61,089 bases of DNA, from positions 1-61,089 of the forward strand of contig NZ_FNJR01000020.1 of NCBI RefSeq assembly GCF_900104475.1, read 5' to 3'. Every line of letters begins with the position of its first letter. Position 1 is the first letter of the stretch. Below are positions 26,252-34,999 of this stretch, in pieces. Made by a program: the position numbers and the translations under genes. Origin of the DNA: Actinopolyspora xinjiangensis (GTDB lineage Bacteria; Actinomycetota; Actinomycetes; Mycobacteriales; Pseudonocardiaceae). The notes beneath the pieces are model-generated. The model worked only from the letters and a program-made list of their open reading frames with translations. It did not search any database and was not told the origin of the DNA.

Positions 26252-26571
26252 GCGGTTTTCCTTCCATTCGAGTACGACACCGCACAACGAGATAATCAGC
26301 CAACTGTGCGACATCGAGATAGCCGGACAACGAATTACTGTCCATCGTTGGACAGAAACATCCGATGATTTCTGCGAGGGATCCGGGTGAGTGATCTGAT
26401 TTACAAGAGAAGCGAGCGCGGAAATCCTGTTCTGGCATGGTGATCCATCGAGAGCTACGCAGTTGACGGATACTGTCGTCACCGGTGAGATCGACACGTG
26501 GAAACTCGCCGCGGATCCCTGGTCGCGAGTCCTATCCGAATATTAGGGCGGCCCAACACGCGCACAATGGG
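26252..26571. other. Intergenic stretch with an operator-like palindrome
   Basis: This 320-base stretch has no supported gene. It is less GC-rich than its surroundings and contains the palindrome at 26338-26355, so it probably holds the promoter of the 25754-26251 gene. Confidence 0.45.
26338..26355. promoter_or_regulatory. Operator-like palindrome
   Basis: The 18 bases form a 7-bp inverted repeat (ctgtcca / tggacag) around 4 bases, about 90 bases upstream of the start of the 25754-26251 gene. It may bind a dimeric regulator or form a hairpin. Confidence 0.4.
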
Positions 26572-27171
26572 TCACCGTGTTGCCCATGTGGGGCACGAGG
26601 AGCTCTCGTCGATAGAGGGAGCATTCGGGGCGTAGGAACACGTGACTCGTTCACCGTGATGCCGCCCGTGGCACTCGATCTTCGCCAGCGTAACTGTCCG
26701 AGTAGTGACACTTGTTTTGCTGCGCATCAGGGATTCGACATCGTCGATCCGGTCGTTGTACAGCGTTTCACGGTGAGAGCGATGGAGATCGATGTCCTGC
26801 TGGTCGGGAAACGCCTCGGCCCACAGGCGGAAGAGCACGCCCTCGGCCGCCGTGGTGATCGGAGTGGTCTTGGCGACCTCGCACAGGGCGATGACGATTT
26901 CGGCCGCCGATCCGGGGCGGGTGTCCTCACCGGCCGCGACCCGCTCGAGGATTTCGCGACCGTGGCTGCGGTAGACGAACTCGGTGCTCATCCGCGCGGT
27001 AGTGGGGTGGAGGAGCGTCCATGAGTGATACAGCGTGTCCGCTGCGTGCGGGTGACGCCGTTGTGCTGCCTGGATCTCGTCCTCGCACCAGGCCATCTGA
27101 TCGAATACCGGGGCACACGCAGCGGATGTGGTCTCCAGGATGTCGGTGAGTGTCCTCGATTCGAGAGGCAT
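26572..27171 (-). CDS. Hypothetical protein
   Basis: A 199-residue, mostly helical protein. ATG 27171 with gaggagatc directly upstream is chosen over the in-frame ATG at 27189. It has a long helical stretch (FDQMAWCEDEIQAAQRRHPHAADTLY) and AAEIVIALCEVAKTTPITTAAE, then a basic, His-rich tail. I do not recognise it. A T6 intrinsic terminator and structured copy B lie upstream in what would be its leader if it is transcribed from beyond them. Confidence 0.6.
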   Translation of the reverse strand: MPLESRTLTDILETTSAACAPVFDQMAWCEDEIQAAQRRHPHAADTLYHSWTLLHPTTARMSTEFVYRSHGREILERVAAGEDTRPGSAAEIVIALCEVAKTTPITTAAEGVLFRLWAEAFPDQQDIDLHRSHRETLYNDRIDDVESLMRSKTSVTTRTVTLAKIECHGRHHGERVTCSYAPNAPSIDESSSCPTWATR

Positions 27172-27254
27172 GATGATCTCCTCAGTCACTCGATGTCGTT
27201 GTCTTGGGGCAGTACCTCCGGCCGTGTCGCGGCCGGAAACGGGCAGTGCTCAGC

Positions 27255-27299
27255 AAAAAACCCGGCCCGTTCGGTCGGGGCGACCACAACGGAGCCGGG
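27255..27299 (-). terminator. Intrinsic terminator with a T6 tract
   Basis: An outer cccggc/gccggg stem encloses an inner ggtc/gacc hairpin and is followed on the minus strand by tttttt. It lies about 100 bases past structured copy B and 85 bases before the start of the 26572-27171 gene, so it could end a small RNA from copy B or act as an attenuator of that gene. Confidence 0.85.
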
Positions 27300-27400
27300 T
27301 CCGGGGCGGGCGGCATGCGCCCGTTGGCGCTCAAATTCCCGGCGTTATCGCCGAGGACAGTGATGGCTGGTCACACTGAAACTGTTTCCGTCGGCCGTGC

Positions 27401-27510
27401 CGGTGGGGCGCACTCGGCAAGCACCGCCGTCGGTGGCAAAGGAGTCAAGCGCGCTCGGTTCAGCGCTTGACCTCGCCGACGGCGGTGCAGAGTGCCCACG
27501 CCCCACCGAC
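27401..27510 (-). ncRNA. Structured intergenic element, copy B
   Basis: A nested three-layer hairpin: an outer 10-bp stem (27401-27410 with 27499-27508), a perfect 13-bp middle stem (27421-27433 with 27476-27488) and a perfect 9-bp inner stem (27444-27452 with 27463-27471, gtcaagcgc/gcgcttgac). It aligns with copy A at 25577-25689. In the middle stem an A-T pair of copy B is a C-G pair in copy A, a compensatory change. On the minus strand it is followed after about 100 bases by a T6 terminator. Confidence 0.6.
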
Positions 27511-27691
27511 GCGGCGTGGACTACACGGCGTTAATGCCGGGCGTCGTTGGTGACATGTCCGGATACGGGAAATGTCCGGCGCCCTCATCCACACAGCACC
27601 CCGTCGTCGACGCGGTGCTGATATAGCTGGGGAAGAGACTGCGCTGGCCGGTGCCGTGCACGATGTTTTCAGCTAACAAGAGGCATCGAGG

Positions 27692-28210
27692 TCACGGGCG
27701 TCTGGTCACGAACGTGGTGCGGCGGTTACGCACATCCACGCGGAGGATCGGGCGATGTTGGTCCCAGGCACGACGCATCGTCGACAGGCTTCCTCCGCTG
27801 CGGTGGCAGGGATCGTGGGCGGCGACTACGGCCTCGCTGTCGGCGACGAGCCGGGCGTTGCGCTCGTGCAGCAGCTGCACGCAGTAGCGCGTGCCGAGCA
27901 TGACCACTCGGCCTGCCCCGTCGACGGCTGCGGCCAGCCGGTTCCGCCACGGCCGCGTCCACCGCGCATCCAGGTCTGGGCAGGGAAGGTAGAGCCACGT
28001 CGTCAACCCAGCCTCCTGAGCGGCCTCCGCCCACAGCAGATCCGCTCCCGCCGCTCCACCGCTGAGGGCGATCGTGGTGCCATACTCCTCCCGTAACCGC
28101 ACCGCGATCCGGATGAACTCGCCGAACAGCCACTGCTGACTGCCGGTGGGCAAATGCTGTGGTCGGTGCCCAGTACAGGCAACCCGACCCCATGGCGGGA
28201 CATGTTCCAT
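27692..28210 (-). CDS. SLOG-superfamily protein (YpsA/DprA-like)
   Basis: A 172-residue Rossmann-like protein. The N-terminal VACTGHRPQHL with the TGHRP motif (residues 13-17), the helix-strand TTIALSGGAAGADLLWAE and the strand GAGRVVMLG fit the DUF1273/YpsA branch of the SLOG superfamily, which binds nucleotide-like ligands and is frequent in conflict systems. ATG 28210 follows gaggagcggg. No partner effector, such as a nuclease or membrane protein, lies beside it. Confidence 0.7.
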   Translation of the reverse strand: MEHVPPWGRVACTGHRPQHLPTGSQQWLFGEFIRIAVRLREEYGTTIALSGGAAGADLLWAEAAQEAGLTTWLYLPCPDLDARWTRPWRNRLAAAVDGAGRVVMLGTRYCVQLLHERNARLVADSEAVVAAHDPCHRSGGSLSTMRRAWDQHRPILRVDVRNRRTTFVTRRP

Positions 28211-28330
28211 CCCGCTCCTCCTCGTCGTTCTGCCCGAACCTCTCCGGGATTCCCTGCCTGGTTGGCAGAGCTGTGTCCTGTCCGCTACTACTCGCATCAC
28301 AGAAACGCGAGCGGACCCCCAGTGTCGGCG

Positions 28331-28594
28331 TTACTCGTCGCTGATTCCGAGGTAGATCTCCGACCAGCGTTCACCAGTATCGGCGAGCCCAACTTCGGAA
28401 ACGGGAAGCAGGCTGGCCTCATGGCAGGCCCGGCAGCGCCCGTTGACCCTGATCGTCATGGCTTCTCCACAGGACGGGCAGTATTCCCGGAAGATAGGCA
28501 TCCCCTCCTCATCGGCACCCTCATAGGAAAACCATGAACGCCCGGTCCATTCCGCGTGTTCAGGGACCGTATGAGGACGCGACGGAGAATTCAT
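28331..28594 (-). CDS. Small zinc-ribbon protein
   Basis: An 87-residue protein starting at ATG 28594 after ggaaggagca. Four Cys in CPSC and CRAC (12 residues between the pairs) form a short zinc ribbon in the middle. The C-terminal part (LADTGERWSEIYLGISDE) is acidic. A role in nucleic-acid binding is plausible only by analogy. Confidence 0.65.
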   Translation of the reverse strand: MNSPSRPHTVPEHAEWTGRSWFSYEGADEEGMPIFREYCPSCGEAMTIRVNGRCRACHEASLLPVSEVGLADTGERWSEIYLGISDE

Positions 28595-29438
28595 CGGTGC
28601 TCCTTCCGAGTAGAGACCGACCTGGTGTGGCCGGTCATTGTGTTCTCGGCTGATGCCGACTCGACGCGGAGCGGGAGGCGGCAGCAAGCCCTGAAGAACG
28701 CGACGTTTCGCAGCGAGGAACGAGCGAAGAAACTCGCGTGGGGGCTTGCTGCCAACGACTGGTCCGCGTAGGCATCAACACAGCCGAGAACACACCGGCA
28801 ACAGCGGGTGCCCGACATAATGTGGCGTCTCGCTTGGACGTAGTAGCTGCGGAGAGCTTTTCTCGTGACGAGGCTTTTCCGCAGCCAAACAGGGTCCGGG
28901 ATTTGAGGTCTGTCGATGTCTTGGTGTTGTGGGGTTATGGATGGGTGGCGATGATGGATTCGGTTGTGATGGTGTCGGTGAAATCGCCGTGGGGAACCGC
29001 GTGGCGAGTTCTGTGCGTAGGTCGTGCTCTGATCGTGCTCGGGTGTCTACACGTGACTGAATGGGCTGGGAAACAGCACCTCGATGTGGGAGCTGTTCGG
29101 ATCAGTGTAGGTGCCTGAGCCTGTGCGATGGGCCGGGCCCAGATACCTGCTTCGGATTTCAGTGATGGACGTCGATACTGTAGCCGCCCACGCAGCTGCG
29201 AGTTCCAGGAGAGTATTGCCCAGTGCTCGAGTGCGGTGGCCCATGCGGTTGGGGCTGAGAGTCAGCGGGTGTGTCCGGCCTGGCGGTAGCTCTCGACCGT
29301 CTCGGCGAATTCTGTGGGGCTCATCCTGGCGGGAGCTCTACGCTGTTTTGATATGATACGTAATCCAGCGGCCTGAGTTTTCATCGGTTGCTGTTGAGGT
29401 CAGGGGTGTGCCCCAGCAGAAATGTATGAGGCACGATA
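28595..29438. other. Gap with no confident gene
   Basis: About 840 bases. A possible minus-strand 65-residue frame (29047-29244, with LGNTLLELAAAWAATVSTS) and a 20-residue frame starting MSPTEFAETVE at about 29323 look slightly protein-like and could be pieces of one broken gene. The plus-strand frames are not convincing. Several short inverted repeats occur but none is a clear terminator. Confidence 0.35.
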
Positions 29439-29479
29439 CGGATGTGCCCCGGCTCCCACGGTAAGCCGGGGCACATCCG
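29439..29479 (-). terminator. Strong terminator-like hairpin after the DUF397 gene
   Basis: A perfect 16-bp stem (cggatgtgccccggct and its complement) 22 bases past the stop of the DUF397 gene. The following minus-strand sequence is only weakly T-rich. Confidence 0.8.
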
Positions 29480-29500
29480 ATTATGTCGTTGTTGACGCGC

Positions 29501-29755
29501 TCAGATCAGGTGGTCGTAGCGTCCTGCCTTGGCGTCGGCCACGAACGCGGCGAGTTCGGCCGGGGTATAGATCTGGGTGCGTGCTTGCCGGTCGTTGTCG
29601 TCGAGTTTGCTGTCCTGGAACGAGATGTAGCCGTCTGTCGAGGCGACGGTGATGCAGGCGCCGTTGCCGGTGCTCGCGGCCGGTGCCGCGTGCTCGGCGT
29701 GGACGAGTTGCTCGTACACCTCGTCGGGGATGTCGTGGTAGGGGTTGCTGCTCAT
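29501..29755 (-). CDS. DUF397 domain protein
   Basis: An 84-residue DUF397 protein: the core GNGACITVAST, then YISFQDSKLDD and the C-terminal IYTPAELAAFVADAKAGRYDHL are typical. In actinomycetes these small proteins are encoded beside Scr1-type XRE regulators and act as their partners or antagonists. Its ATG overlaps the stop of the regulator gene by four bases, so the two are translationally coupled. Confidence 0.9.
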   Translation of the reverse strand: MSSNPYHDIPDEVYEQLVHAEHAAPAASTGNGACITVASTDGYISFQDSKLDDNDRQARTQIYTPAELAAFVADAKAGRYDHLI

Positions 29756-30624
29756 GTGTCCAGTTCCTTCATTACGGTGCGGTACAGGTTCAGGCTTTCC
29801 CGGGCGGGCAGTGCCTTGGCCAGTGCCGCGTTGAACGTATACGTCAGTGCTGAGATGGGCTCGCGGTCTTCGTAGATTCCGGCGCCGAGGTCTCCATCGA
29901 CTTGCACCACCTCCGCATCCTCTTCGTCCGGGAACGAGTAGATCAGGAAACCGCCCAAACCCGGCCACGGTCCCTCCTCGTAGGGTAGGACGTGTACGGC
30001 GGCGGTTCCCTCTTCTGTGATCTGGCACAGCTTCTCCAGCTGGGCGCGCATGACCGCGCGGCTGCCCACTTGGTGGCGCAGTGAGGCTTCGGTGATCACA
30101 GCAGTGAGCCCGCCGAAGTCGTCGTCAGCCAGGCGTTTCTGTCGTCGCATGCGCAGCTCGACGAGCATGTCGACATCCGTGGGACGCACCCAGGCACGGC
30201 TGGACTCGATGATCGTTCGGGCGTAGTCCTCGGTCTGCAGCAGTCCCTGTACCACGCTGGTGTCGTAGGTGCGGATGGCTCGCGCGTCCTCACCGAGTTC
30301 GATGGTCAGTTCCAGCGTCTCGTGAATGTAGGGGCTGTATTCGGACCACCAGCCTGGTTCTTCGGCGCGGGCTCGCAGTGTTTCCAGCCGTGCGGCGGTG
30401 TCCTCGTTCGCACCGACCGCGGTCAGGATGCGTTCGAGCTGCGTGGCGTCCAGTCGTGCGGCCCCGACCTCGATCTTGGACAGCTGTCCTTGGCTCACGG
30501 AGGCTCGGCGTTCCTGCCCAGCATTGATCGCCTCGCACAGTTGGTCTTGGTTGAAGCCAGCCCGCTCACGCAGCTTCCGGATCTGCTTGCCGAGTCGACG
30601 TGCCCTGATCGTTTTGCGTGCCAC
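29752..30624 (-). CDS. XRE-family regulator, Scr1/DUF5753 type
   Basis: A 290-residue regulator. Residues 10-70 are the HTH (LGKQIRKLRERAGFNQDQL, then SVSQGQLSKIE). Residues 90-285 are the DUF5753-like domain (EYSPYIHETLELTIELGEDARAI, then VVQGLLQTEDYARTI). GTG 30624 follows gaggagcgac. It forms a bicistron with the DUF397 gene. It probably controls itself and possibly the divergent operon starting at 30888, 260 bases away. Confidence 0.92.
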   Translation of the reverse strand: MARKTIRARRLGKQIRKLRERAGFNQDQLCEAINAGQERRASVSQGQLSKIEVGAARLDATQLERILTAVGANEDTAARLETLRARAEEPGWWSEYSPYIHETLELTIELGEDARAIRTYDTSVVQGLLQTEDYARTIIESSRAWVRPTDVDMLVELRMRRQKRLADDDFGGLTAVITEASLRHQVGSRAVMRAQLEKLCQITEEGTAAVHVLPYEEGPWPGLGGFLIYSFPDEEDAEVVQVDGDLGAGIYEDREPISALTYTFNAALAKALPARESLNLYRTVMKELDT

Positions 30625-30887
30625 CTGTCGCTCCTCAACGGGGTCGTTGCACCGCTACACCCGCAGGATGCGGCCACGGTGTCAACGAGGATCACCCGAT
30701 CGGACGTCTAGACTGATCGGAATAATTCCAGCATCATTCTCTCATGTGTCGGGAATCACTAGAGCATCATAACTCCCCGATCGGTGCTCGGTCCTGACAC
30801 CACAGACACGGCGGCCCCGTCGTTGCCCCCGACCTCCGACGGGGTCGCCGTGACCACGCTGGACTCGCACATGAATGGACCGACTAC

Positions 30888-31307
30888 ATGGGCAATCACA
30901 GCCTCACGACCGGGGACGCGCGGCCGTTCGTCGTGGCCGTTGGCGAAGGAGAGGCTGCCCGGCAGCTCACCGTCAGCGATCCCGAGACCGCGTTTGACAC
31001 TCTGGTGCGGATCCTTGCCGAATCCCTTCCCGATGTCTCCGGTGCATGGGGGCTCTCGGCTGAGTGGCCCGAGCCGATCTCACTTGTCGTTCGCTACCGG
31101 CGTGGGGTTGTCGGCGAAACCAGACGGGCCGCACACATCGTTGTGATGCGCCCCGGTGACTGGCACGGGGACACACTGAGCGCGTGGTGCGGAGCGACTA
31201 TCGCGATCACCGATCTGGAATTCCTCACCCCGGGTGAGGGGATGCCCTGCATACCCTGTCTACGACGAGCTCCGCTGTCGAACACGCCCCAGCAGGTACG
31301 GGCATGA
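30888..31307 (+). CDS. Small protein with a CxxC ending, first gene of the plus-strand operon
   Basis: A 139-residue protein from ATG 30888 (MGNHSLTTGDARPFVVAVG). The middle has strands (PISLVVRYRRGVVGETRRAAHIVV) and the end has WCGAT, then MPCIPCLRR, so three Cys could bind a metal. Its TGA overlaps the ATG of the next gene, which also ends in a CxxC. No family is recognised. Confidence 0.6.
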   Translation: MGNHSLTTGDARPFVVAVGEGEAARQLTVSDPETAFDTLVRILAESLPDVSGAWGLSAEWPEPISLVVRYRRGVVGETRRAAHIVVMRPGDWHGDTLSAWCGATIAITDLEFLTPGEGMPCIPCLRRAPLSNTPQQVRA

Positions 31308-31513
31308 CGACCGCGGACGAGTCCCACTGCGTTGCCCGCGTGTGGATCGACCACACCGGAACAGTGCACGAACGAATCGCGGCCGATACCGCCCGCACAC
31401 TGTGCGGTCTCAACGCTGGTGTCAACAACGACCTCGAACCGGCAGGCCCGCGAGCCTGCGGCACGTGTGTACGGCGGCATGTTGACGCCGAGACTCCCGT
31501 CTCGAACGGCTGA
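31304..31513 (+). CDS. Very small Cys-containing protein
   Basis: A 69-residue protein coupled to the previous gene by a 4-base overlap. It carries CGLNAG and a CGTCVRRH motif. It is similar in size and layout to small zinc-binding proteins often found in actinobacterial clusters. The function is unknown. Confidence 0.6.
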   Translation: MTTADESHCVARVWIDHTGTVHERIAADTARTLCGLNAGVNNDLEPAGPRACGTCVRRHVDAETPVSNG

Positions 31514-31603
31514 GCCGCTCGACAGACAGGTGGCCCGGACCCGGCTCCCTCCCCCGTGCTCGGGCCACCTTCCCACCCCACTGTCGTCCTGAAAGGACCT
31601 TCA

Positions 31604-31942
31604 ATGACGATCACTGTTCCGCTGCTGAGACTTCAACACTCCATCGAAGCCGAACGACCGGCGTCGGTGCCTCCCCACCTCGGTGGCCACGAGGTGCGTG
31701 CGCTGATCGCCGATACCTACCCCGATCTGGAACAGGCCCACCAGCTACACCGCTCCCGAGGAGAGACCGTGCACGGCTATCGGGACCGTCGAACAGGGGA
31801 TTGGGTCATCGTGTTCGAGCGTGCCGAGAAGCAGTCCACGGTCAAAGAACACGGCGGTCCGCTGTGGGACCGTCTCGTCGCGCTCGTGAGCATGTGGCAG
31901 GCCACCAGCCGCCCCACCGATCACTACTCGCGGCAGGGGTGA
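31604..31942 (+). CDS. Small hypothetical protein
   Basis: A 112-residue protein from ATG 31604, eight bases after gaaagga. HEVRALIADTYPDLEQAHQLHR and WVIVFERAEKQ suggest an alpha/beta fold. It lies 3 bases upstream of the GT2 gene and so belongs to the same operon. Confidence 0.65.
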   Translation: MTITVPLLRLQHSIEAERPASVPPHLGGHEVRALIADTYPDLEQAHQLHRSRGETVHGYRDRRTGDWVIVFERAEKQSTVKEHGGPLWDRLVALVSMWQATSRPTDHYSRQG

Positions 31943-31945
31943 ACG

Positions 31946-32845
31946 ATGTGCACAGCGAACATCGTGGTCGCTGTCCGTGGCAGTCACCGGGAATTGGCGG
32001 GTCTGCTACGGCACATCGCCGTCCAGGATTTCGCCGGGCGGATCGAGGTGATCGTGGTGGACAACCACCGTCGCCGCAGGATCTCGCCGTCGGTGCTGGT
32101 CGAGGCGGGGCTGTCCGGGACCGTGGTCCACGAGCCCCGCGCCGGGCTGAGCCGGGCCCGCAACACCGGGGTGGGGCACGTGACCGGCGAGTTCGTGCTG
32201 TTCACCGATCCGGACTCGCGTCCCGAGCCGGGCTGGGCCAGTGGTCTGGTTCGAGCTCTCACCGAGACGGGCGCCTACTGCGCGGGTGGCCGAGTCGTCC
32301 CCCGTTTCGTGGGTTTTTCCGAACCGCCGGCGCTTGAGCCGGGCATCGCGCAGTTTTTCGTCCCACCCGACTGGCCGAGCGAGCCGCGCGAGCTGCGCCC
32401 GCCGTTCTGGCTGGTCGGATGCAACCTGGCCACCCGTGCCAGGCCGAGGCCGGTGTTCGACGAGCGGCTCGGTGTCCGCCCGTGGCGACATCTGTCCTGC
32501 GAGGATCTGGAGCTGACCGTGCGCGCCGAGCACGCCGGACTCGGGGTGGTCGTGGCGCCGGACGCGATCGTGCGTCGGGCCATCCACGCCGCCGACGTGC
32601 GTCTGCCTCGGTTGTTGGCGCGTGGTTTCTGGCACGGCGTATCGGTCGCACGACTGCGCCGCCGCCACCCGGAGGCAGTGATCTACGACAGCGTGCGGCT
32701 CTCCGACGTGCTCGGCGCGGTCCCGCGCGAGCACTGGCGCACCGTGGCCACGCACCTGGCCCGCATCACCGGCTGGCGGCTGGAAACGCTCCGGCCGACG
32801 CAGCGGGCATCAGCCGGCAAGGACGAGGGGGTGAAGAGCCGATGA
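31946..32845 (+). CDS. GT2-family glycosyltransferase
   Basis: A 299-residue GT-A fold enzyme. It has the nucleotide-sugar binding start (TANIVVAVRGSHRELAGLL), VIVVDN, the RAGLSRARNTGVGHVTGE helix and the metal-binding LFTDPDSRPEPGW (DPDS in the DxD position). The acceptor half has ELRPPFWLVGCNLATRA and the catalytic-base-like CEDLELTVRA segment. It has no membrane segment, so it would act in the cytoplasm on a small molecule, peptide or lipid carrier. Its TGA overlaps the next gene's ATG. Confidence 0.88.
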   Translation: MCTANIVVAVRGSHRELAGLLRHIAVQDFAGRIEVIVVDNHRRRRISPSVLVEAGLSGTVVHEPRAGLSRARNTGVGHVTGEFVLFTDPDSRPEPGWASGLVRALTETGAYCAGGRVVPRFVGFSEPPALEPGIAQFFVPPDWPSEPRELRPPFWLVGCNLATRARPRPVFDERLGVRPWRHLSCEDLELTVRAEHAGLGVVVAPDAIVRRAIHAADVRLPRLLARGFWHGVSVARLRRRHPEAVIYDSVRLSDVLGAVPREHWRTVATHLARITGWRLETLRPTQRASAGKDEGVKSR

Positions 32846-34074
32846 GCGCCCCACTGCGGCCACGGCCAACCAGCGCTGCAAGCAGCAGCCCGACCGTGGC
32901 GGTGTTGCTGGACACGGCCGGGTTTCTGCACACCCTGCCGCTGACCGGCGCGGCCGCGCGCACGGCACGGTTGAACGCGTGGCTGCATCGGCGGGGAGCG
33001 GAGACGACCCTGCTGTTGTGCGATCTGAACCCGGCCTCGCGGCCGAGCGGGGCTTGGCCGCTGCCGGTGCGCTATCTGCCCTATGCCAGCGTCTACGAGC
33101 GTCCCGACCGGCTGCGGCTGCACCTGGCCGAGCTGGCACCGGACGTGCTGGTGCTGTCCAACACCCAGCTGACCGTGCGCTATGGCCGCCAACTGGCCGA
33201 GGAGGCCGGGGCAGCACTGGTCTACGAGATGCACGACGACGAGCCCACCCTGCTGCGCTCGATCGACGACGCGGGACAGGACACCGCGGCGGTGCTGCAA
33301 ACCGCCGCCGTGGCCGCCGCCGACGGAGTGATCACGTTCACCGACCGCGATGCCGCGACCGCCCGGAGACTCGGCGCCACAGCGGTGCACGTAGTGCCCT
33401 GCGGAGTCGACCCCGGACCTGCCCCGAGGCCGCGGTCGAGTGCCGAGTCGCGGGTGGTGTTCGTCGGCAACTGCTATTACGAGCCGAACCGCCGTGCGGT
33501 GCGGTGGTTGCACGAGGTGCTCGCACCGAGCCTGCCGCCGGAGACGGTGATCGAGGTGATAGGCCGCTATCCCGCCTCGTTGCGGGAACTCGCTGACCGT
33601 GTGCGGCTGCGCGGCCCGCTGCGCGACCTGCGTTCGGCATTGGAGACCGCGACCGTGGCCGTCGCCCCACGGGAGAGCGGCGGGGGCATGAAGCTCAAAG
33701 TCCTCGACTATTGCGCCGCCGGGCTGCCCGTGGTTGGCACGGCCGAGGCGTTCGTCGGGTTCGCCGAGACCGGGCAGTGGGCGGTCGAGGCCGACCTGGC
33801 CGAGTTGCCCGGACACGTGACCGCGCTGCTGGGCGACGAGGTGCGCCGCCACCGTCTGGGCAGACGCGCACGGCACCTAGTCGAACAGTACTACTCCTGG
33901 TCGGCCCAGGCACGGGCCGCACACGCGGCCTACAGCGCCATCCTCGAGCGGCACCGCGCCGGCACACGCGGCAGCGTTCCCGACACCGAGATACGGGCCT
34001 TGGCTGCCGAGCCGCCGTACTGGCTGCGGGAATGGCGCGGCCACACCACTCCTCGCACGCATGCTTCCGAGTAA
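32842..34074 (+). CDS. GT4-family glycosyltransferase
   Basis: A 410-residue GT-B enzyme. The N-terminal domain holds VAVLLDTAGFLHTLPLTGAAAR; the C-terminal domain has VVFVGNCYYEPNRRAVRWL, the VIEVIGRYP strand and the donor-binding segment APRESGGGMKLKVLDYCAAGLPVVGT, typical of GT4 (the usual E-x7-E is replaced by a shorter E...K/L pattern). It is translationally coupled to the GT2. The two probably add successive sugars to the same product. Confidence 0.88.
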   Translation: MSAPLRPRPTSAASSSPTVAVLLDTAGFLHTLPLTGAAARTARLNAWLHRRGAETTLLLCDLNPASRPSGAWPLPVRYLPYASVYERPDRLRLHLAELAPDVLVLSNTQLTVRYGRQLAEEAGAALVYEMHDDEPTLLRSIDDAGQDTAAVLQTAAVAAADGVITFTDRDAATARRLGATAVHVVPCGVDPGPAPRPRSSAESRVVFVGNCYYEPNRRAVRWLHEVLAPSLPPETVIEVIGRYPASLRELADRVRLRGPLRDLRSALETATVAVAPRESGGGMKLKVLDYCAAGLPVVGTAEAFVGFAETGQWAVEADLAELPGHVTALLGDEVRRHRLGRRARHLVEQYYSWSAQARAAHAAYSAILERHRAGTRGSVPDTEIRALAAEPPYWLREWRGHTTPRTHASE

Positions 34075-34083
34075 GGATTCGAC

Positions 34084-34998
34084 ATGGACGACGACACCAC
34101 CAACAGCGACGAGGACGTCAGCAGCGAGTTCGCCGAAGCCATCGACTGTGCCCGCCTCGCCGCTACCGCGGCCGTAGGCACGACATTCGCCTCCCACGCC
34201 CTGGTCGGCTACGGCGGACGCTCCGCGATATTCCTGGCCGAGCACGCGGTGCTGAAGGTCTACACCCACCGGGGGCAGGAACGGTGCCACCGTGAGGCCG
34301 CCGGGCTGCGCACGGCCGCCCACACCCCCGAACTGCGCGTGCCCGAGGTGCTGGCCCACGACGAACAGGCCGGACAGCTGCCCTGGCTGGCAGCCACCCG
34401 ATTGAACGGCACCCAACCGTCTCCGCACGAGGCAACCACGACGCTCGGCCAAGTCGCCGCCCAGCTGCACAGCCTGCCCGGTGAACTCCTCACGGCAATG
34501 CCCGAACACCGCCGACGGCTGCGCGAGCTACCGGACGGCACCAGCCCCGCACGTGCGGCCGCAGGCCGGCTCGACACCGCCCTGACCGAGGCGGCACCAG
34601 CGGCCGAGACGCGCTGCACGCGCGAGCGCGGGTTCGTGCACGGGGACTTCTCCCGCCGCAACATCCTGCTCGCCGAGGACCAGGCGCCGGGCGTCATCGA
34701 CTTCGAGGGCTCCGGCATCGGCTGCCGCTACGACGACCTCGGCACGCTGGTGCTGCACGAGAGCCTGCTCGGCACGCACGACCGGCGCGTGCTGCTGGCC
34801 GCCTACGACGCCGAACGCCGCCGCTGGACCCCCAACGCCGACCCGGTCAGCGGTGAACACCTCGCCTATCACCTGGCCCTGCGTGCCCGCTGGATCCTGC
34901 AGTGGGCCCTCGAGCTGGACCCCGAGCTGGCCGAACAGGTCGCCGCCCTGGCCCCGTGGCTGCTGGCGGGCCTGCACGGCACCGGGCAGGTGCTGTGA
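34084..34998 (+). CDS. APH-fold small-molecule kinase
   Basis: A 304-residue aminoglycoside-phosphotransferase-like kinase: HAVLKVYTHRGQERCHREAAGL with the ATP-binding Lys, the catalytic loop FVHGDFSRRNILL near 185-197 and the metal-binding GVIDFEGSGIG near 205. The substrate need not be an antibiotic; in this operon of glycosyltransferases a sugar, nucleoside or biosynthetic intermediate is more likely. The gene starts 9 bases after the GT4 stop and ends one base before the next. Confidence 0.85.
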   Translation: MDDDTTNSDEDVSSEFAEAIDCARLAATAAVGTTFASHALVGYGGRSAIFLAEHAVLKVYTHRGQERCHREAAGLRTAAHTPELRVPEVLAHDEQAGQLPWLAATRLNGTQPSPHEATTTLGQVAAQLHSLPGELLTAMPEHRRRLRELPDGTSPARAAAGRLDTALTEAAPAAETRCTRERGFVHGDFSRRNILLAEDQAPGVIDFEGSGIGCRYDDLGTLVLHESLLGTHDRRVLLAAYDAERRRWTPNADPVSGEHLAYHLALRARWILQWALELDPELAEQVAALAPWLLAGLHGTGQVL

Positions 34999-34999
34999 C

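Noticed and set aside
25577-27510. The ggttcagc blocks of the structured elements as tRNA T-arms
   Set aside because: The flanking stem and an 8-base loop do not fit a T-arm, and no acceptor, D or anticodon stem can be built around them. I found no tRNA gene in the window.
34084-34998. Reading the APH-fold gene as an antibiotic-resistance gene
   Set aside because: Only the kinase fold is supported. The surrounding glycosyltransferases and the lack of closer similarity make a biosynthetic substrate at least as likely.
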